27,426 nt of DNA, from assembly GCA_016873595.1 (NCBI GenBank), contig VGWZ01000004.1, positions 1 to 27,426 of the forward strand. Direction: 5' to 3'. Shown here piece by piece: positions 15,665 through 22,823 of this stretch. A model generated the notes under the pieces. That model was not told the DNA's origin and did no database searches. It was given only the letters and a program-made list of their open reading frames with translations. The translations under genes and the position numbers were made by a program. Positions within the stretch are counted from its first letter, which is position 1, and each line of letters starts with the position of its first letter. The DNA is from Nitrospira sp. (GTDB taxonomy: Bacteria; Nitrospirota; Thermodesulfovibrionia; Thermodesulfovibrionales; SM23-35).

Positions 15665-15819
15665 ACAAAGGTATTCGGGGGACAAAGGTATTCGGGGGAC
15701 ACCTTACTGAATTCAGAGGCGGTTTTTAAATTCTGGGGTGTCATATTCAGTTTTATGTTAAAAGAGGGGGAGAAAATAAATAAGGTGTCCCCAGAATTAA
15801 TCTGTCCCCAGAATTAATC
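15665..15819. mobile_element. Small inverted-repeat element (MITE or REP-like) beside clpC remnant
   Basis: The left end is a perfect 17-base tandem duplication (ACAAAGGTATTCGGGGG at 15665-15681 and 15682-15698). The right end is another perfect 17-base tandem duplication (TGTCCCCAGAATTAATC at 15786-15802 and 15803-15819). The two ends share the core ATTCnGGGGACA in opposite orientation. Inside them is a 12-base perfect inverted repeat, GGGGACACCTTA (15695-15706) and TAAGGTGTCCCC (15781-15792). No transposase is encoded. The style, with repeated GGGGACA/TGTCCCC units, resembles flanks of REP-associated (IS200-like) tyrosine transposases, an inference from general knowledge. Its left edge is exactly where clpC homology ends. 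Confidence 0.65.
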
Positions 15820-15922
15820 AGGATAGTGCCTTTGAATCATATGGCTTTCAATCCTTGAATTTACAATATAAGGAATTAAACTTGATGTCAACAGGTTAAC
15901 CTGCTTTTAAAAAGGAAATATC

Positions 15923-15931
15923 TGGTATAAT
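15923..15931 (+). promoter_or_regulatory. Extended -10 promoter of the DUF433/DUF5615 pair
   Basis: TGGTATAAT is a perfect extended -10 form. It is followed 19 bases later by a strong ribosome site AGGAGG (15951-15956), eight bases from the ATG at 15965. The region 15820-15922 between the repeat element and this promoter holds no gene I can support. Confidence 0.5.
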
Positions 15932-15964
15932 TAAGCAAGTATTTTTATACAGGAGGCAATAATA

Positions 15965-16363
15965 ATGTCCTTAGAGTTAAAAACAGAGCACCCTTATATT
16001 ATTAAAAACCCTGAGGTTTGTGGAGGTTCTCCGATTATTTCAGGGACAAGAATCACTGTGCGTTTAATTGCAGCAAGAGTGAAAAGCGGTGACTCTGCAG
16101 AAGATATTCTAAGAGATTATCCCTATCTTACACTTGCACAAATCCATGATGCCATCAGTTATTATTTTGATCATAGAGATGAAATTGAAAAAGAGATTAA
16201 GGAAAACACTGTTAGAGAGGTTATGAAAAAATATAACCTGCGATTAATTGCAGGCGAAACTGGCATTGATAGACTTGTAACAGAAGAAGAGTTCGAAAAT
16301 TTATCTGAGGAGGAAAAAGAAAAAGCATATACATGGGAAACCCTCCCTGAAAAATATAATTAG
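15965..16363 (+). CDS. DUF433-family antitoxin
   Basis: A 132-residue protein of the DUF433 group, usually the DNA-binding antitoxin of a pair with a PIN-like DUF5615 toxin. HPYIIKNPEVCGGSPIISGTRITVRLIAARVKSGDSAEDILRDYPYLTLAQIHDAISYYFDHRDEIEKEI (9-79) is the complete domain, with a helix-turn-helix region around AEDILRDYPYLTLAQIHDAI. The C-terminal extension (about 80-132, EENLSEEEKEKAYTW-like, acidic) is longer than in the shortest members and probably wraps the toxin. Its TAG stop shares one base with the GTG start of the toxin gene, so the two are coupled. It has a clear promoter and ribosome site and likely represses its own operon. Confidence 0.85.
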   Translation: MSLELKTEHPYIIKNPEVCGGSPIISGTRITVRLIAARVKSGDSAEDILRDYPYLTLAQIHDAISYYFDHRDEIEKEIKENTVREVMKKYNLRLIAGETGIDRLVTEEEFENLSEEEKEKAYTWETLPEKYN

Positions 16364-16716
16364 TGACCCCGCTTAAACTTTATCTTGATGAAATGATTCC
16401 TCTTGATCTTGCTCTTATATTAAGCCATTACGGTTATGATGTCCTCACATCAAAAGACGGTGGGATGCTTGGGGAAAATGATTCACGACAACTGGAATTC
16501 TCCACATCTGAAGGAAGAGCTATTATTACCTACAATATAGCTGACTTTATGAGACTTCATAAAGAGTGTCTCAAACAGAATAAAAAACATAAAGGTATTA
16601 TTGTTTCTCCAGAAATAAAGATTTCAGTTCTTATAAAGTTAAGCCTCAGATTATTAGCAGTAATTAGTAACGGTGAAATAGATAACCAATTAAGATTTTT
16701 GCAGGAATTCCAATAA
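16363..16716 (+). CDS. DUF5615 PIN-like toxin
   Basis: A 117-residue PIN-like (Mut7-C related) protein, probably the ribonuclease toxin of the preceding DUF433 antitoxin. It starts with a GTG inside the antitoxin stop (TAGTG). The motifs are LKLYLDEMIPLDLALIL (Asp9 and Glu10), HYGYDVLTSKDGGMLGENDSRQLEFS (Asp40) and AIITYNIADFMRLH (Asn58, Asp61), which supply the acidic metal-binding residues of the fold. The remaining C-terminal helices match the family. Length is normal. The toxin role is inferred from family and context; the RNA target is unknown. Confidence 0.83.
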   Translation: MTPLKLYLDEMIPLDLALILSHYGYDVLTSKDGGMLGENDSRQLEFSTSEGRAIITYNIADFMRLHKECLKQNKKHKGIIVSPEIKISVLIKLSLRLLAVISNGEIDNQLRFLQEFQ

Positions 16717-16756
16717 TTTTACCTGAAATAGTTTCACTCGCTTTTAAAAAATAGTT

Positions 16757-17017
16757 TCAATGACAGCTACAAATCTTCGCACTACCCCTTACCTCGGCAA
16801 TTGCCCTTTTTACATCTTCCTCAACTTCCTTCTCTGAGAACCCTTTATTCTTCTTACCCAGATATTGCAAAGCTTTCCCAAATCTTTCCTGCCAGGTTGT
16901 AACTTTTTCCTTCTCAAGCCTTTTTTTGAGGACTAACTTTTCGTCAGGGGTAAGCTGGTCAATAACATTAAGAAGTCTCTGAAAGGGTATCTCTACTTTA
17001 ACAGTCTTAGTTGTCAT
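16757..17017 (-). CDS. Small orphan antitoxin-like protein
   Basis: An 86-residue protein starting at the ATG complementary to 17015-17017, directly behind a perfect ribosome site GGAGGTGAT (plus-strand 17021-17029). The frame stays open for another 600 bases upstream, but that part is antisense to uppP and not real. The sequence runs VKVEIPFQRLLNVIDQLTPDEKLVLKKRLEKE and ends GFSEKEVEEDVKRAIAEVRG, the pattern of short antitoxins that sit before VapC-type PIN toxins (a short beta strand, then helices with LTPDEK and EEDVxxAIxEVR). No intact toxin follows: a GTG within its 3' end opens a frame of only 12 codons. It may be an orphan or act elsewhere. A TGATAAAAT box on the minus strand (plus 17043-17051) may be its promoter. 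Confidence 0.65.
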   Translation of the reverse strand: MTTKTVKVEIPFQRLLNVIDQLTPDEKLVLKKRLEKEKVTTWQERFGKALQYLGKKNKGFSEKEVEEDVKRAIAEVRGSAKICSCH

Positions 17018-17142
17018 ATAATCACCTCCATTCTTAAACGCTATTTTATCATATTCAAGGGTTTTAACCATCAGAAAGAAATTACAAGATTTCTTAGAGA
17101 CATAAGACCGATAACGGTTAACACTTATTACTACTTTGTTTC

Positions 17143-17151
17143 TGCTATAAT
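17143..17151 (+). promoter_or_regulatory. Extended -10 promoter of uppP-ftsK
   Basis: TGCTATAAT, identical to the box before the M23 gene, ends eight bases before the uppP ATG at 17160. The transcript would begin at or next to the start codon, and no ribosome site lies between, so uppP is probably leaderless. Confidence 0.55.
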
Positions 17152-17159
17152 TATCATTA

Positions 17160-17927
17160 ATGTTAGAAGCGCTGATACTTGGAATTGTGCAAGGGCTTAC
17201 GGAATTTCTTCCCGTGAGCAGTACTGCACATCTGATACTGTTTCCCTGGTTCTTTAGCTGGACAGGCGAAGTAGATACCCTGTCGTTTGATATCGCACTC
17301 CATACCGGAACATTGATTGCCCTGCTCGCCTGTTTCTGGAGAGACTGGATAGAGCTTATCACGAAAAAACAGAAACTCTTCGGATTAATCGTTCTGGCTT
17401 CAATCCCTGCTGGGGTTGCAGGGTTTCTCCTTAACGACTTTGTAGAAAAGGCATTGAGAGAACCACTGATCATAAGCATGATGCTCGTTGCGGTAGGTTT
17501 TCTGATGCTCATTGCTGAAAAGGCAAACAAATATAAAGATATGGAAAAAACAGGGTTAAAAGATGCAGTAATAATAGGGATCGCACAAGCCATCGCAATC
17601 ATCCCTGGTGTTTCCCGCTCAGGCATCACGATCTCAGCCGGGCTTTTCAGGGGTCTTAAGAGAGAGGCATCCGCACGATTTTCATTCCTCCTTTCAACTC
17701 CAATTATTGCAGGTGCAACAATGCTTCATTGTAAAAAACTCATCACCGCGCAAGAAACCTATGACCTTCGGCTCTTTGCAATAGGGCTCATCACCTCCTA
17801 TATCACAGGGCTTATTGCAATCAAATTTCTTTTAAACTTCCTCAAGAAGCATCCTTTGAATGTCTTCGTCTATTATCGATTCGTATTAGCAGTTGTTATA
17901 ATAGCAGGTATATGGTCAAAAGGTTAA
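17160..17927 (+). CDS. uppP: Undecaprenyl-diphosphatase
   Basis: Integral membrane enzyme (BacA/UppP) that dephosphorylates undecaprenyl pyrophosphate, recycling the lipid carrier for peptidoglycan and other envelope polymers; overproduction gives bacitracin resistance in known species. The 255-residue protein has the signature QGLTEFLPVSSTAHL (11-25), the conserved His48 in IALHTGT, and IPGVSRSGITISAGL (148-162) with the catalytic Ser/Arg motif. Multiple hydrophobic helices fill the rest. It overlaps ftsK by 16 bases and is in the same direction, so the two form an operon. All key residues are present. Confidence 0.95.
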   Translation: MLEALILGIVQGLTEFLPVSSTAHLILFPWFFSWTGEVDTLSFDIALHTGTLIALLACFWRDWIELITKKQKLFGLIVLASIPAGVAGFLLNDFVEKALREPLIISMMLVAVGFLMLIAEKANKYKDMEKTGLKDAVIIGIAQAIAIIPGVSRSGITISAGLFRGLKREASARFSFLLSTPIIAGATMLHCKKLITAQETYDLRLFAIGLITSYITGLIAIKFLLNFLKKHPLNVFVYYRFVLAVVIIAGIWSKG

Positions 17928-19990
17928 AACGAATCAAAGAAGAAGTTCTTGGTGTTGCTTCCATACTGGGAAGCCTTTATCTCTCTCTCTGTCTTATCAC
18001 CCACAATATAAAAGACCCTGTTCTTTTTTTTAGAACCACGGAACCACCTGAACCAGTGCGGAATCTTGGTGGTATAATCGGTGCGTATATTTCAGGCTGG
18101 TTGCTTGTTCTATTGGGGTTTGCTGCCTTTATTATTCCTTTTTTAATAATAGCCTTTGGCATTAAAAGTCTCCTCGGGAAAGAGGGACATAAAATTTATC
18201 TGCTCGGGGGTATTTTGTTTGTTGTATCGTCTTCTTTGTTATTGTCGCTTCTCTCAATTACTTTCACTATCACTCTTGAAAAATATCCGGACGGTACAGG
18301 TGGCCTAATAGGTAGAGGAATGGCTCATCTGGCTCATCAGTTTCTCTCTCTTCCGGGCGCCTATATCTTTTCCATAACTCTGTTCCTATCTTCACTCATC
18401 CTGTTGAGCCCGGTATCTATTACCACACTTGCACTCAGCAGAAAACAAAAAACAGGAGAGAGAAAAAAGGACATTGAAGAAATACTCAAGAGCGTAGAAG
18501 AAAGCAAACAGAGCACAGAAGAAGTGTCTTTAAAGGAACACGAGGTACAGGAAATAATGGTGAGTAAACCAATGGCTATAAGACCAAGAAAAAGAGGAGG
18601 CTATGAACTTCCATCTTTGGAACTCCTGAACGTATACGACTCCACATCTTTCAGACCTTCAAGAGATGAACTCATAACAGGCTCAACACTTATTAAGCAG
18701 AAGCTTGAAGACTTCGATGTTGAAGGTGATATAAAACAGGTACATCCAGGACCTGTGGTGACAATGTATGAGTTCGAACCTGCACCCGGCGTGAAAATCA
18801 ACAGGGTTGTCTCCCTCTCTGATGACCTCGCTCTTGCACTCAAGGCACAGAGTGTCAGGATTTCTCCTATCCCGGGCAAAGCCACGATAGGCATAGAAGT
18901 ACCAAACAGGCAAAGGGAGAATGTATCATTAAGGGAGATCCTTTCATCAGAGAGTTTTAAAAAGAGCAATTCAAAACTTACCCTCGGCCTCGGTAAGGAT
19001 ATATCTGGTAGCCCTGTGGTAGCAGATCTCGCAAAAATGCCCCATCTCCTCGTCGCAGGTGCTACAGGTTCAGGTAAGAGCGTATCAATAAACACGATGG
19101 TCATGAGCATACTCTATAAAGCAACACCCGCAGAAGTGAAGATGTTGATGATAGACCCGAAATTGCTTGAACTCTCCGCATACGAGGAAATACCTCATCT
19201 CGTCTCACCGGTGATCACAAACCCAAAAGAATCAGCAGAGGCATTGAAAAAGATGGTGATTGAGATGGAACGAAGATACAGGGTGCTCGCAGAAAAGGCT
19301 GCAAGAAACATTGAAAGTTATAACAATCAGGTAGGGGAGGAAGAACAACTTCCTTATATTATGATTGTGATAGATGAACTCGCTGACCTGATGTTTACCG
19401 CAGCAGCCGATGTTGAAGACTCAATCGCAAGGCTTGCACAGATGGGAAGGGCAGCGGGCATACACCTCATTCTTGCAACGCAGAGGCCGTCTGTTGATGT
19501 CATTACAGGAATAATAAAGGCAAACTTTCCTGCCCGTATTTCTTTCCAGGTATCTTCAAAAGTGGACTCAAGGACGATTCTCGATTCCCATGGTGCAGAG
19601 CATCTCCTTGGGAAGGGTGATATGCTTTTGATGTTTCCCGGTGCACGAATTATTCGTGTCCATGGCGCCCTTATTGCAGAAGAGGAGATAAAAGCTGTTA
19701 CCGAATTTGTGAAGGCTCAAGGAAAACCTGACTTTACACTATTAGAAAATATTCAACAGATGGATGAGATGGGAGCAGATGAAAAGTCAGGAGAAAGAGA
19801 TGAGATGTATCTCAAGGCAATTGAGTTTGGAGAATTATCAGGTGAAGTCTCGATATCATCCATCCAGAGACGGTTCAAGATAGGATATAACAGAGCAGCA
19901 AGGATTATGGAACTGATGGAAGAGGACGGCTATGTAGGACCGCCAAAAGGTGCAGGGAAACCGCGAGAGTTTTTGAGGAGAAGGAGATAA
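17912..19990 (+). CDS. ftsK: DNA translocase FtsK/SpoIIIE
   Basis: Septum-located DNA pump that clears chromosomes from the closing division site. The 692-residue protein has four hydrophobic segments in the first 175 residues (about 14-32, 55-83, 95-121, 148-175), a short charged linker (176-230), the alpha/beta motor (about 230-600) and the DNA-sensing winged-helix gamma domain at the end (about 625-690, ISSIQRRFKIGYNRAARIMELMEEDGYV). Walker A is GATGSGKS (383-390) and Walker B is IVIDELADLM (485-494). The linker is much shorter than in Escherichia coli, as in most other bacteria. The gene starts inside the end of uppP and no further gene follows in the same direction. Confidence 0.96.
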   Translation: MVKRLKRIKEEVLGVASILGSLYLSLCLITHNIKDPVLFFRTTEPPEPVRNLGGIIGAYISGWLLVLLGFAAFIIPFLIIAFGIKSLLGKEGHKIYLLGGILFVVSSSLLLSLLSITFTITLEKYPDGTGGLIGRGMAHLAHQFLSLPGAYIFSITLFLSSLILLSPVSITTLALSRKQKTGERKKDIEEILKSVEESKQSTEEVSLKEHEVQEIMVSKPMAIRPRKRGGYELPSLELLNVYDSTSFRPSRDELITGSTLIKQKLEDFDVEGDIKQVHPGPVVTMYEFEPAPGVKINRVVSLSDDLALALKAQSVRISPIPGKATIGIEVPNRQRENVSLREILSSESFKKSNSKLTLGLGKDISGSPVVADLAKMPHLLVAGATGSGKSVSINTMVMSILYKATPAEVKMLMIDPKLLELSAYEEIPHLVSPVITNPKESAEALKKMVIEMERRYRVLAEKAARNIESYNNQVGEEEQLPYIMIVIDELADLMFTAAADVEDSIARLAQMGRAAGIHLILATQRPSVDVITGIIKANFPARISFQVSSKVDSRTILDSHGAEHLLGKGDMLLMFPGARIIRVHGALIAEEEIKAVTEFVKAQGKPDFTLLENIQQMDEMGADEKSGERDEMYLKAIEFGELSGEVSISSIQRRFKIGYNRAARIMELMEEDGYVGPPKGAGKPREFLRRRR

Positions 19991-19993
19991 ATC

Positions 19994-20051
19994 GGTAGAT
20001 ACTTGCTTGTTCTTTTTTTTACGCTATTTTCTATTCACAAGCCCATCTACC
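19994..20051. repeat. Imperfect inverted repeat after ftsK
   Basis: GGTAGAT (19994-20000) and GCTTGT (20005-20010) pair in order with ACAAGC (20037-20042) and ATCTACC (20045-20051). The loop is 26 bases and includes a run of eight T. It lies between the convergent ftsK and restriction genes and may form a hairpin in the transcript end, but there is no T-run after the stem, so it is not a classical terminator. Confidence 0.35.
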
Positions 20052-20140
20052 TCTTTAATCTCATCCAAACAATTCCCCCTGCAATTTTTGCAAAATTTTA
20101 TTCTGCAATTTCTGGATTGTGATAGAGAAGATGCCTGAAT

Positions 20141-21106
20141 TTAATGTTGGAGTAGATCTCTGATTTTTTTCTTATTAAAAAATTTACTTGGTACATGTTT
20201 TTTTACTATAAATTCAAGCATGCCTAAATGATTTAGATTAAGGAAATAATGACATTCTTCAACGAGTCGTTTAAAATCAGCCTTCCTCGCTAACCAGCCT
20301 ATTCCATCAACAAAATTTATAAAAACTCTATTTTCCTTATACCGCATATTTCTTTCTCTGACTCTTTCATATGCCCTGTACATATCACGTGCTTTATTTG
20401 TTTGCCCGCTGGATGTCGTTTCTTGATAAGAAACCATAATTATTATATAGGCATCGTTTTTACTTGGAACAATCCAGTCTGCATCTGTGTGAATTAGATC
20501 TATTCTGCCTCTTTCATAAGTTATTCCATATGACAGTTTTATTCTTTCCAATTCATCTCTGATAATATTCTCTACTTTTTTACCCTTGAGATTTCCATAC
20601 CATTTTCTGGATTCTTGTTCTTTGATCTTTAGTCTCCTCTTTACTTCTGGTTCTCCCACTACTTCTTTTAGATTCAATTTTTCAAGATAATAACGCGGTA
20701 GTAACTTTTTTAATTCTCTATCTTCAGCGCCTTCGACTAATAATTTCGCAACCTCTCTGGAAAAATGTTCATCTTCTTTTATCTTCGTCTTAATTCTTTG
20801 AAAATTCCATTCAGAATTAAACCCTGAACCTATTCTGCATATCCTCCTTAGCAAACTCACAATTCTTATAAATTTCTCCTGAGAAAGTGTAAGGTCAGAC
20901 AGTATTACTTCTAAGCCCTCTTTCTTGTCCTTGAGATAATCGGCAACTTTTTCAACCTTTATTGGTTTATGGGAGATTCTTCCATTTATCGAAGCTTTCG
21001 CAATTGATTCCACCTTGTTATCAATTGCATTTTCAATCTCTTCGTCAATAAGAAAAGCGGTTGTTGTATTCCATGCCTCTTCAAATGTGATTTTTTTAAC
21101 TTGCAT
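20141..21106 (-). CDS. Putative type II restriction endonuclease
   Basis: A 321-residue protein directly downstream of a DNA methyltransferase, overlapping it by 11 bases, so probably its restriction partner. The N-terminal half is helical and basic without a recognised domain. The likely nuclease core runs from about 165: a helix KWYGNLKGKKVENIIRDELERI, then DLIHTDADWIVPS (203-215), the strand AYIIIMVSYQETTSSGQTNKARD (219-241) and FINFVDGIGWLARKADFKRLVEECHYFLN (262-290). The TTSSGQ and DGxGW elements recall PD-(D/E)XK restriction enzymes of the DpnII/MboI style, but I cannot place the family. At the place where an acidic catalytic residue is expected (second strand), there is Met224. The recognition site is unknown; identity as an endonuclease is moderate. 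Confidence 0.6.
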   Translation of the reverse strand: MQVKKITFEEAWNTTTAFLIDEEIENAIDNKVESIAKASINGRISHKPIKVEKVADYLKDKKEGLEVILSDLTLSQEKFIRIVSLLRRICRIGSGFNSEWNFQRIKTKIKEDEHFSREVAKLLVEGAEDRELKKLLPRYYLEKLNLKEVVGEPEVKRRLKIKEQESRKWYGNLKGKKVENIIRDELERIKLSYGITYERGRIDLIHTDADWIVPSKNDAYIIIMVSYQETTSSGQTNKARDMYRAYERVRERNMRYKENRVFINFVDGIGWLARKADFKRLVEECHYFLNLNHLGMLEFIVKKHVPSKFFNKKKIRDLLQH

Positions 21107-22742
21107 TTCGTAGCTCCAGCTTTGCAGCCTTCAATGCCTTACCCCAGGTCGGAAAAGCTTCATTAAAAAGACAGATACTATATTTACTCGTTTTTTTTAC
21201 ATCTCCTTCGGATGGGAGTTTACCTAAAGATAACGCTATTTTCTTGAGCTCGAGCTGGAGTTCTTTTTTTGTTACAGGGCTTACCATTTTTTCTATTGAG
21301 GGTCTTGGAATAAAACCGTTAGATTTAAGTTGTTCTAACTTTCTTTGCGATATATCAACATAATGTTTGTCTATGTCTATTGCTATATATCTTCGTCCAA
21401 GCTTACATGCGGCGACTGCTGTAGTCCCAACACCTGATAAGGCATCTAAAACCACTCCTCCTTTGTTGGAGGATAGCAGAATTATTCTCTCCAAAAGTTT
21501 TTCTGGCAACTGACAAGGATGTTGGTCTCTCTCTCTCTTATGTTTTATTCTGTGTATATCCCACCAGATATCGGTTAAAGGGACTTTAGGGTCAATGCCG
21601 TGCTCTTTTCTTTTTCTAATACATGATTGCCTGAGACAGAAAGACGGGGCTTCTATGGGACTAACATTCTTATAGTTGAAAATAAAACTTGTAGGATGCT
21701 TTGTATAGAAGAGAAGTGCATAATGGGCGGGCATTATCTTACCCCTCGGTTCTGAAATAGCATCCCAGACAATCCAATTTTGAAGATACAGATATTGGTT
21801 AAGAAAAGCAGTATGATAAATCGCCCACTTGGGAAGATTTAACAGATACAGAGAACCAGTGGGCTTAAGAACCCTTATACATTCTTTTAGCCATGAATTG
21901 CACCAATTTATATATCTCTGGTCTTCCTTCTCATCGTCATATAAGTTATAAGCCTTATCTAGATTATAAGGAGGATCAGCAAAGACTAAATCAACACAAT
22001 TATCGGGATATTTTTTAAGTATCTCTACGGCATCTCCGCAATGAACAATATCAACAAGATTCTCATTAATCCTGTTAATCTTAGAAACTGATTGCAATAA
22101 TGGAGGTTGGAAATTAAAGCAAGAATGCATTGGAGAATTTTTAGCAAAATCTATCCCCTCGTATGGAAATATCAGACATCTACCATTTTTATCGTCAGCA
22201 TTATCTATTAGCTGTAATGCAATCTGCAGCACCGGCAGAGAGAGTACGTTGTAATTATTTTGTTTGGGCAAATTTCGCCACACATCAGATATGACATATC
22301 CGGTCGGATTCATAAGGTGAGATTTCCCGCCCCAATCTTTCAAAGTTTTATTACAAAAAGTACAGTATTGATGTGGAAATCGCACCTTATTCACATTAAA
22401 AGAATCTTTAGATTTTGAAAACAAAACAATTGCAGCATGGCTTGAGGGTAAGCCGGGTTTATCGTTAATAATCTTAGATTCTACAGCGATCCAATATTTA
22501 AAATATAAAGAACTCATTAAAGGTTCTGCCATAACAGACAGACTTTGTGGAATCCCTTGAATTAAAAGAATACCATTCTTTTTCAGAACTCTTATGCACT
22601 GGTTTAGAATCTCTTTAATGTTCTCACTTTTAGGAGATTTTAATATATAAGAGCTTGCAATTATTATTGAGTCAATAGTCTGGTCATTAAGAGCTTTTAA
22701 TATTTTTAGGTAGTTTGATTTTTTTAGATAATCAATTTTCAT
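21096..22742 (-). CDS. Fused or duplicated DNA methyltransferase with inactive N-half and HNH-associated repeat
   Basis: A 548-residue beta-class N4/N6 DNA methyltransferase. The active unit is the C-terminal half: VHCGDAVEILKKYPDNCVDLVF then ADPPYNLDK (Asp256-Tyr259), ECIRVLKPTGSLYL, VPLTDIWWDI (387-396), HPCQLPEKLLERI and motif I VVLDALSGVGTT (430-441; DALSGVG replaces the usual DPFxGSG). The N-half (1-215) repeats this layout without the catalytic residues: IDSIIIASSYIL in place of the DPPY strand, QCIRVLKKNGILLI, YVISDVWRNLP and LPVLQIALQLID. It also carries CTFC (127-130) before DWGGKSHLMNP, a possible metal knuckle. Residues 493-542 match the HNH-associated repeat (ELKKIALSLGKLPSEGDVKK, FPTWGKALKAAKLE). 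It overlaps the putative endonuclease. The target sequence is unknown. Confidence 0.85.
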   Translation of the reverse strand: MKIDYLKKSNYLKILKALNDQTIDSIIIASSYILKSPKSENIKEILNQCIRVLKKNGILLIQGIPQSLSVMAEPLMSSLYFKYWIAVESKIINDKPGLPSSHAAIVLFSKSKDSFNVNKVRFPHQYCTFCNKTLKDWGGKSHLMNPTGYVISDVWRNLPKQNNYNVLSLPVLQIALQLIDNADDKNGRCLIFPYEGIDFAKNSPMHSCFNFQPPLLQSVSKINRINENLVDIVHCGDAVEILKKYPDNCVDLVFADPPYNLDKAYNLYDDEKEDQRYINWCNSWLKECIRVLKPTGSLYLLNLPKWAIYHTAFLNQYLYLQNWIVWDAISEPRGKIMPAHYALLFYTKHPTSFIFNYKNVSPIEAPSFCLRQSCIRKRKEHGIDPKVPLTDIWWDIHRIKHKRERDQHPCQLPEKLLERIILLSSNKGGVVLDALSGVGTTAVAACKLGRRYIAIDIDKHYVDISQRKLEQLKSNGFIPRPSIEKMVSPVTKKELQLELKKIALSLGKLPSEGDVKKTSKYSICLFNEAFPTWGKALKAAKLELRNAS

Positions 22743-22776
22743 TATCGACCTTCTTCGGTCTTAAAGAACTTTATGT

Positions 22777-22785
22777 ATTATAGCA
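22777..22785 (-). promoter_or_regulatory. Extended -10 promoter of the minus-strand restriction-modification pair
   Basis: On the minus strand TGCTATAAT is again a perfect extended -10. It leaves a leader of about 28 bases before the methyltransferase ATG at 22742, containing a short GACC/GGTC hairpin and a weak AAGG ribosome site. Confidence 0.5.
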
Positions 22786-22823
22786 AAATTCTCATCTTAT
22801 ACATATGCATCTTATTTTAAAAT

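Noticed and set aside
15420..15817. Plus-strand open frames over the clp remnant and the repeat element
   Set aside because: They are antisense to clear ClpC homology or composed of repeat sequence, with no protein-like features.
17018..17629. Long upstream extension of the antitoxin-like frame on the minus strand
   Set aside because: Most of this stretch is antisense to uppP, whose motifs are clear, and a perfect ribosome site precedes the ATG at 17017.
18601..19110. 169-codon open frame on the minus strand across ftsK
   Set aside because: It is antisense to the conserved FtsK motor domain and matches no family I know.
20076..20112. Repeated CTGCAATTT after ftsK
   Set aside because: Two nine-base copies in AT-rich DNA can arise by chance and show no further structure.
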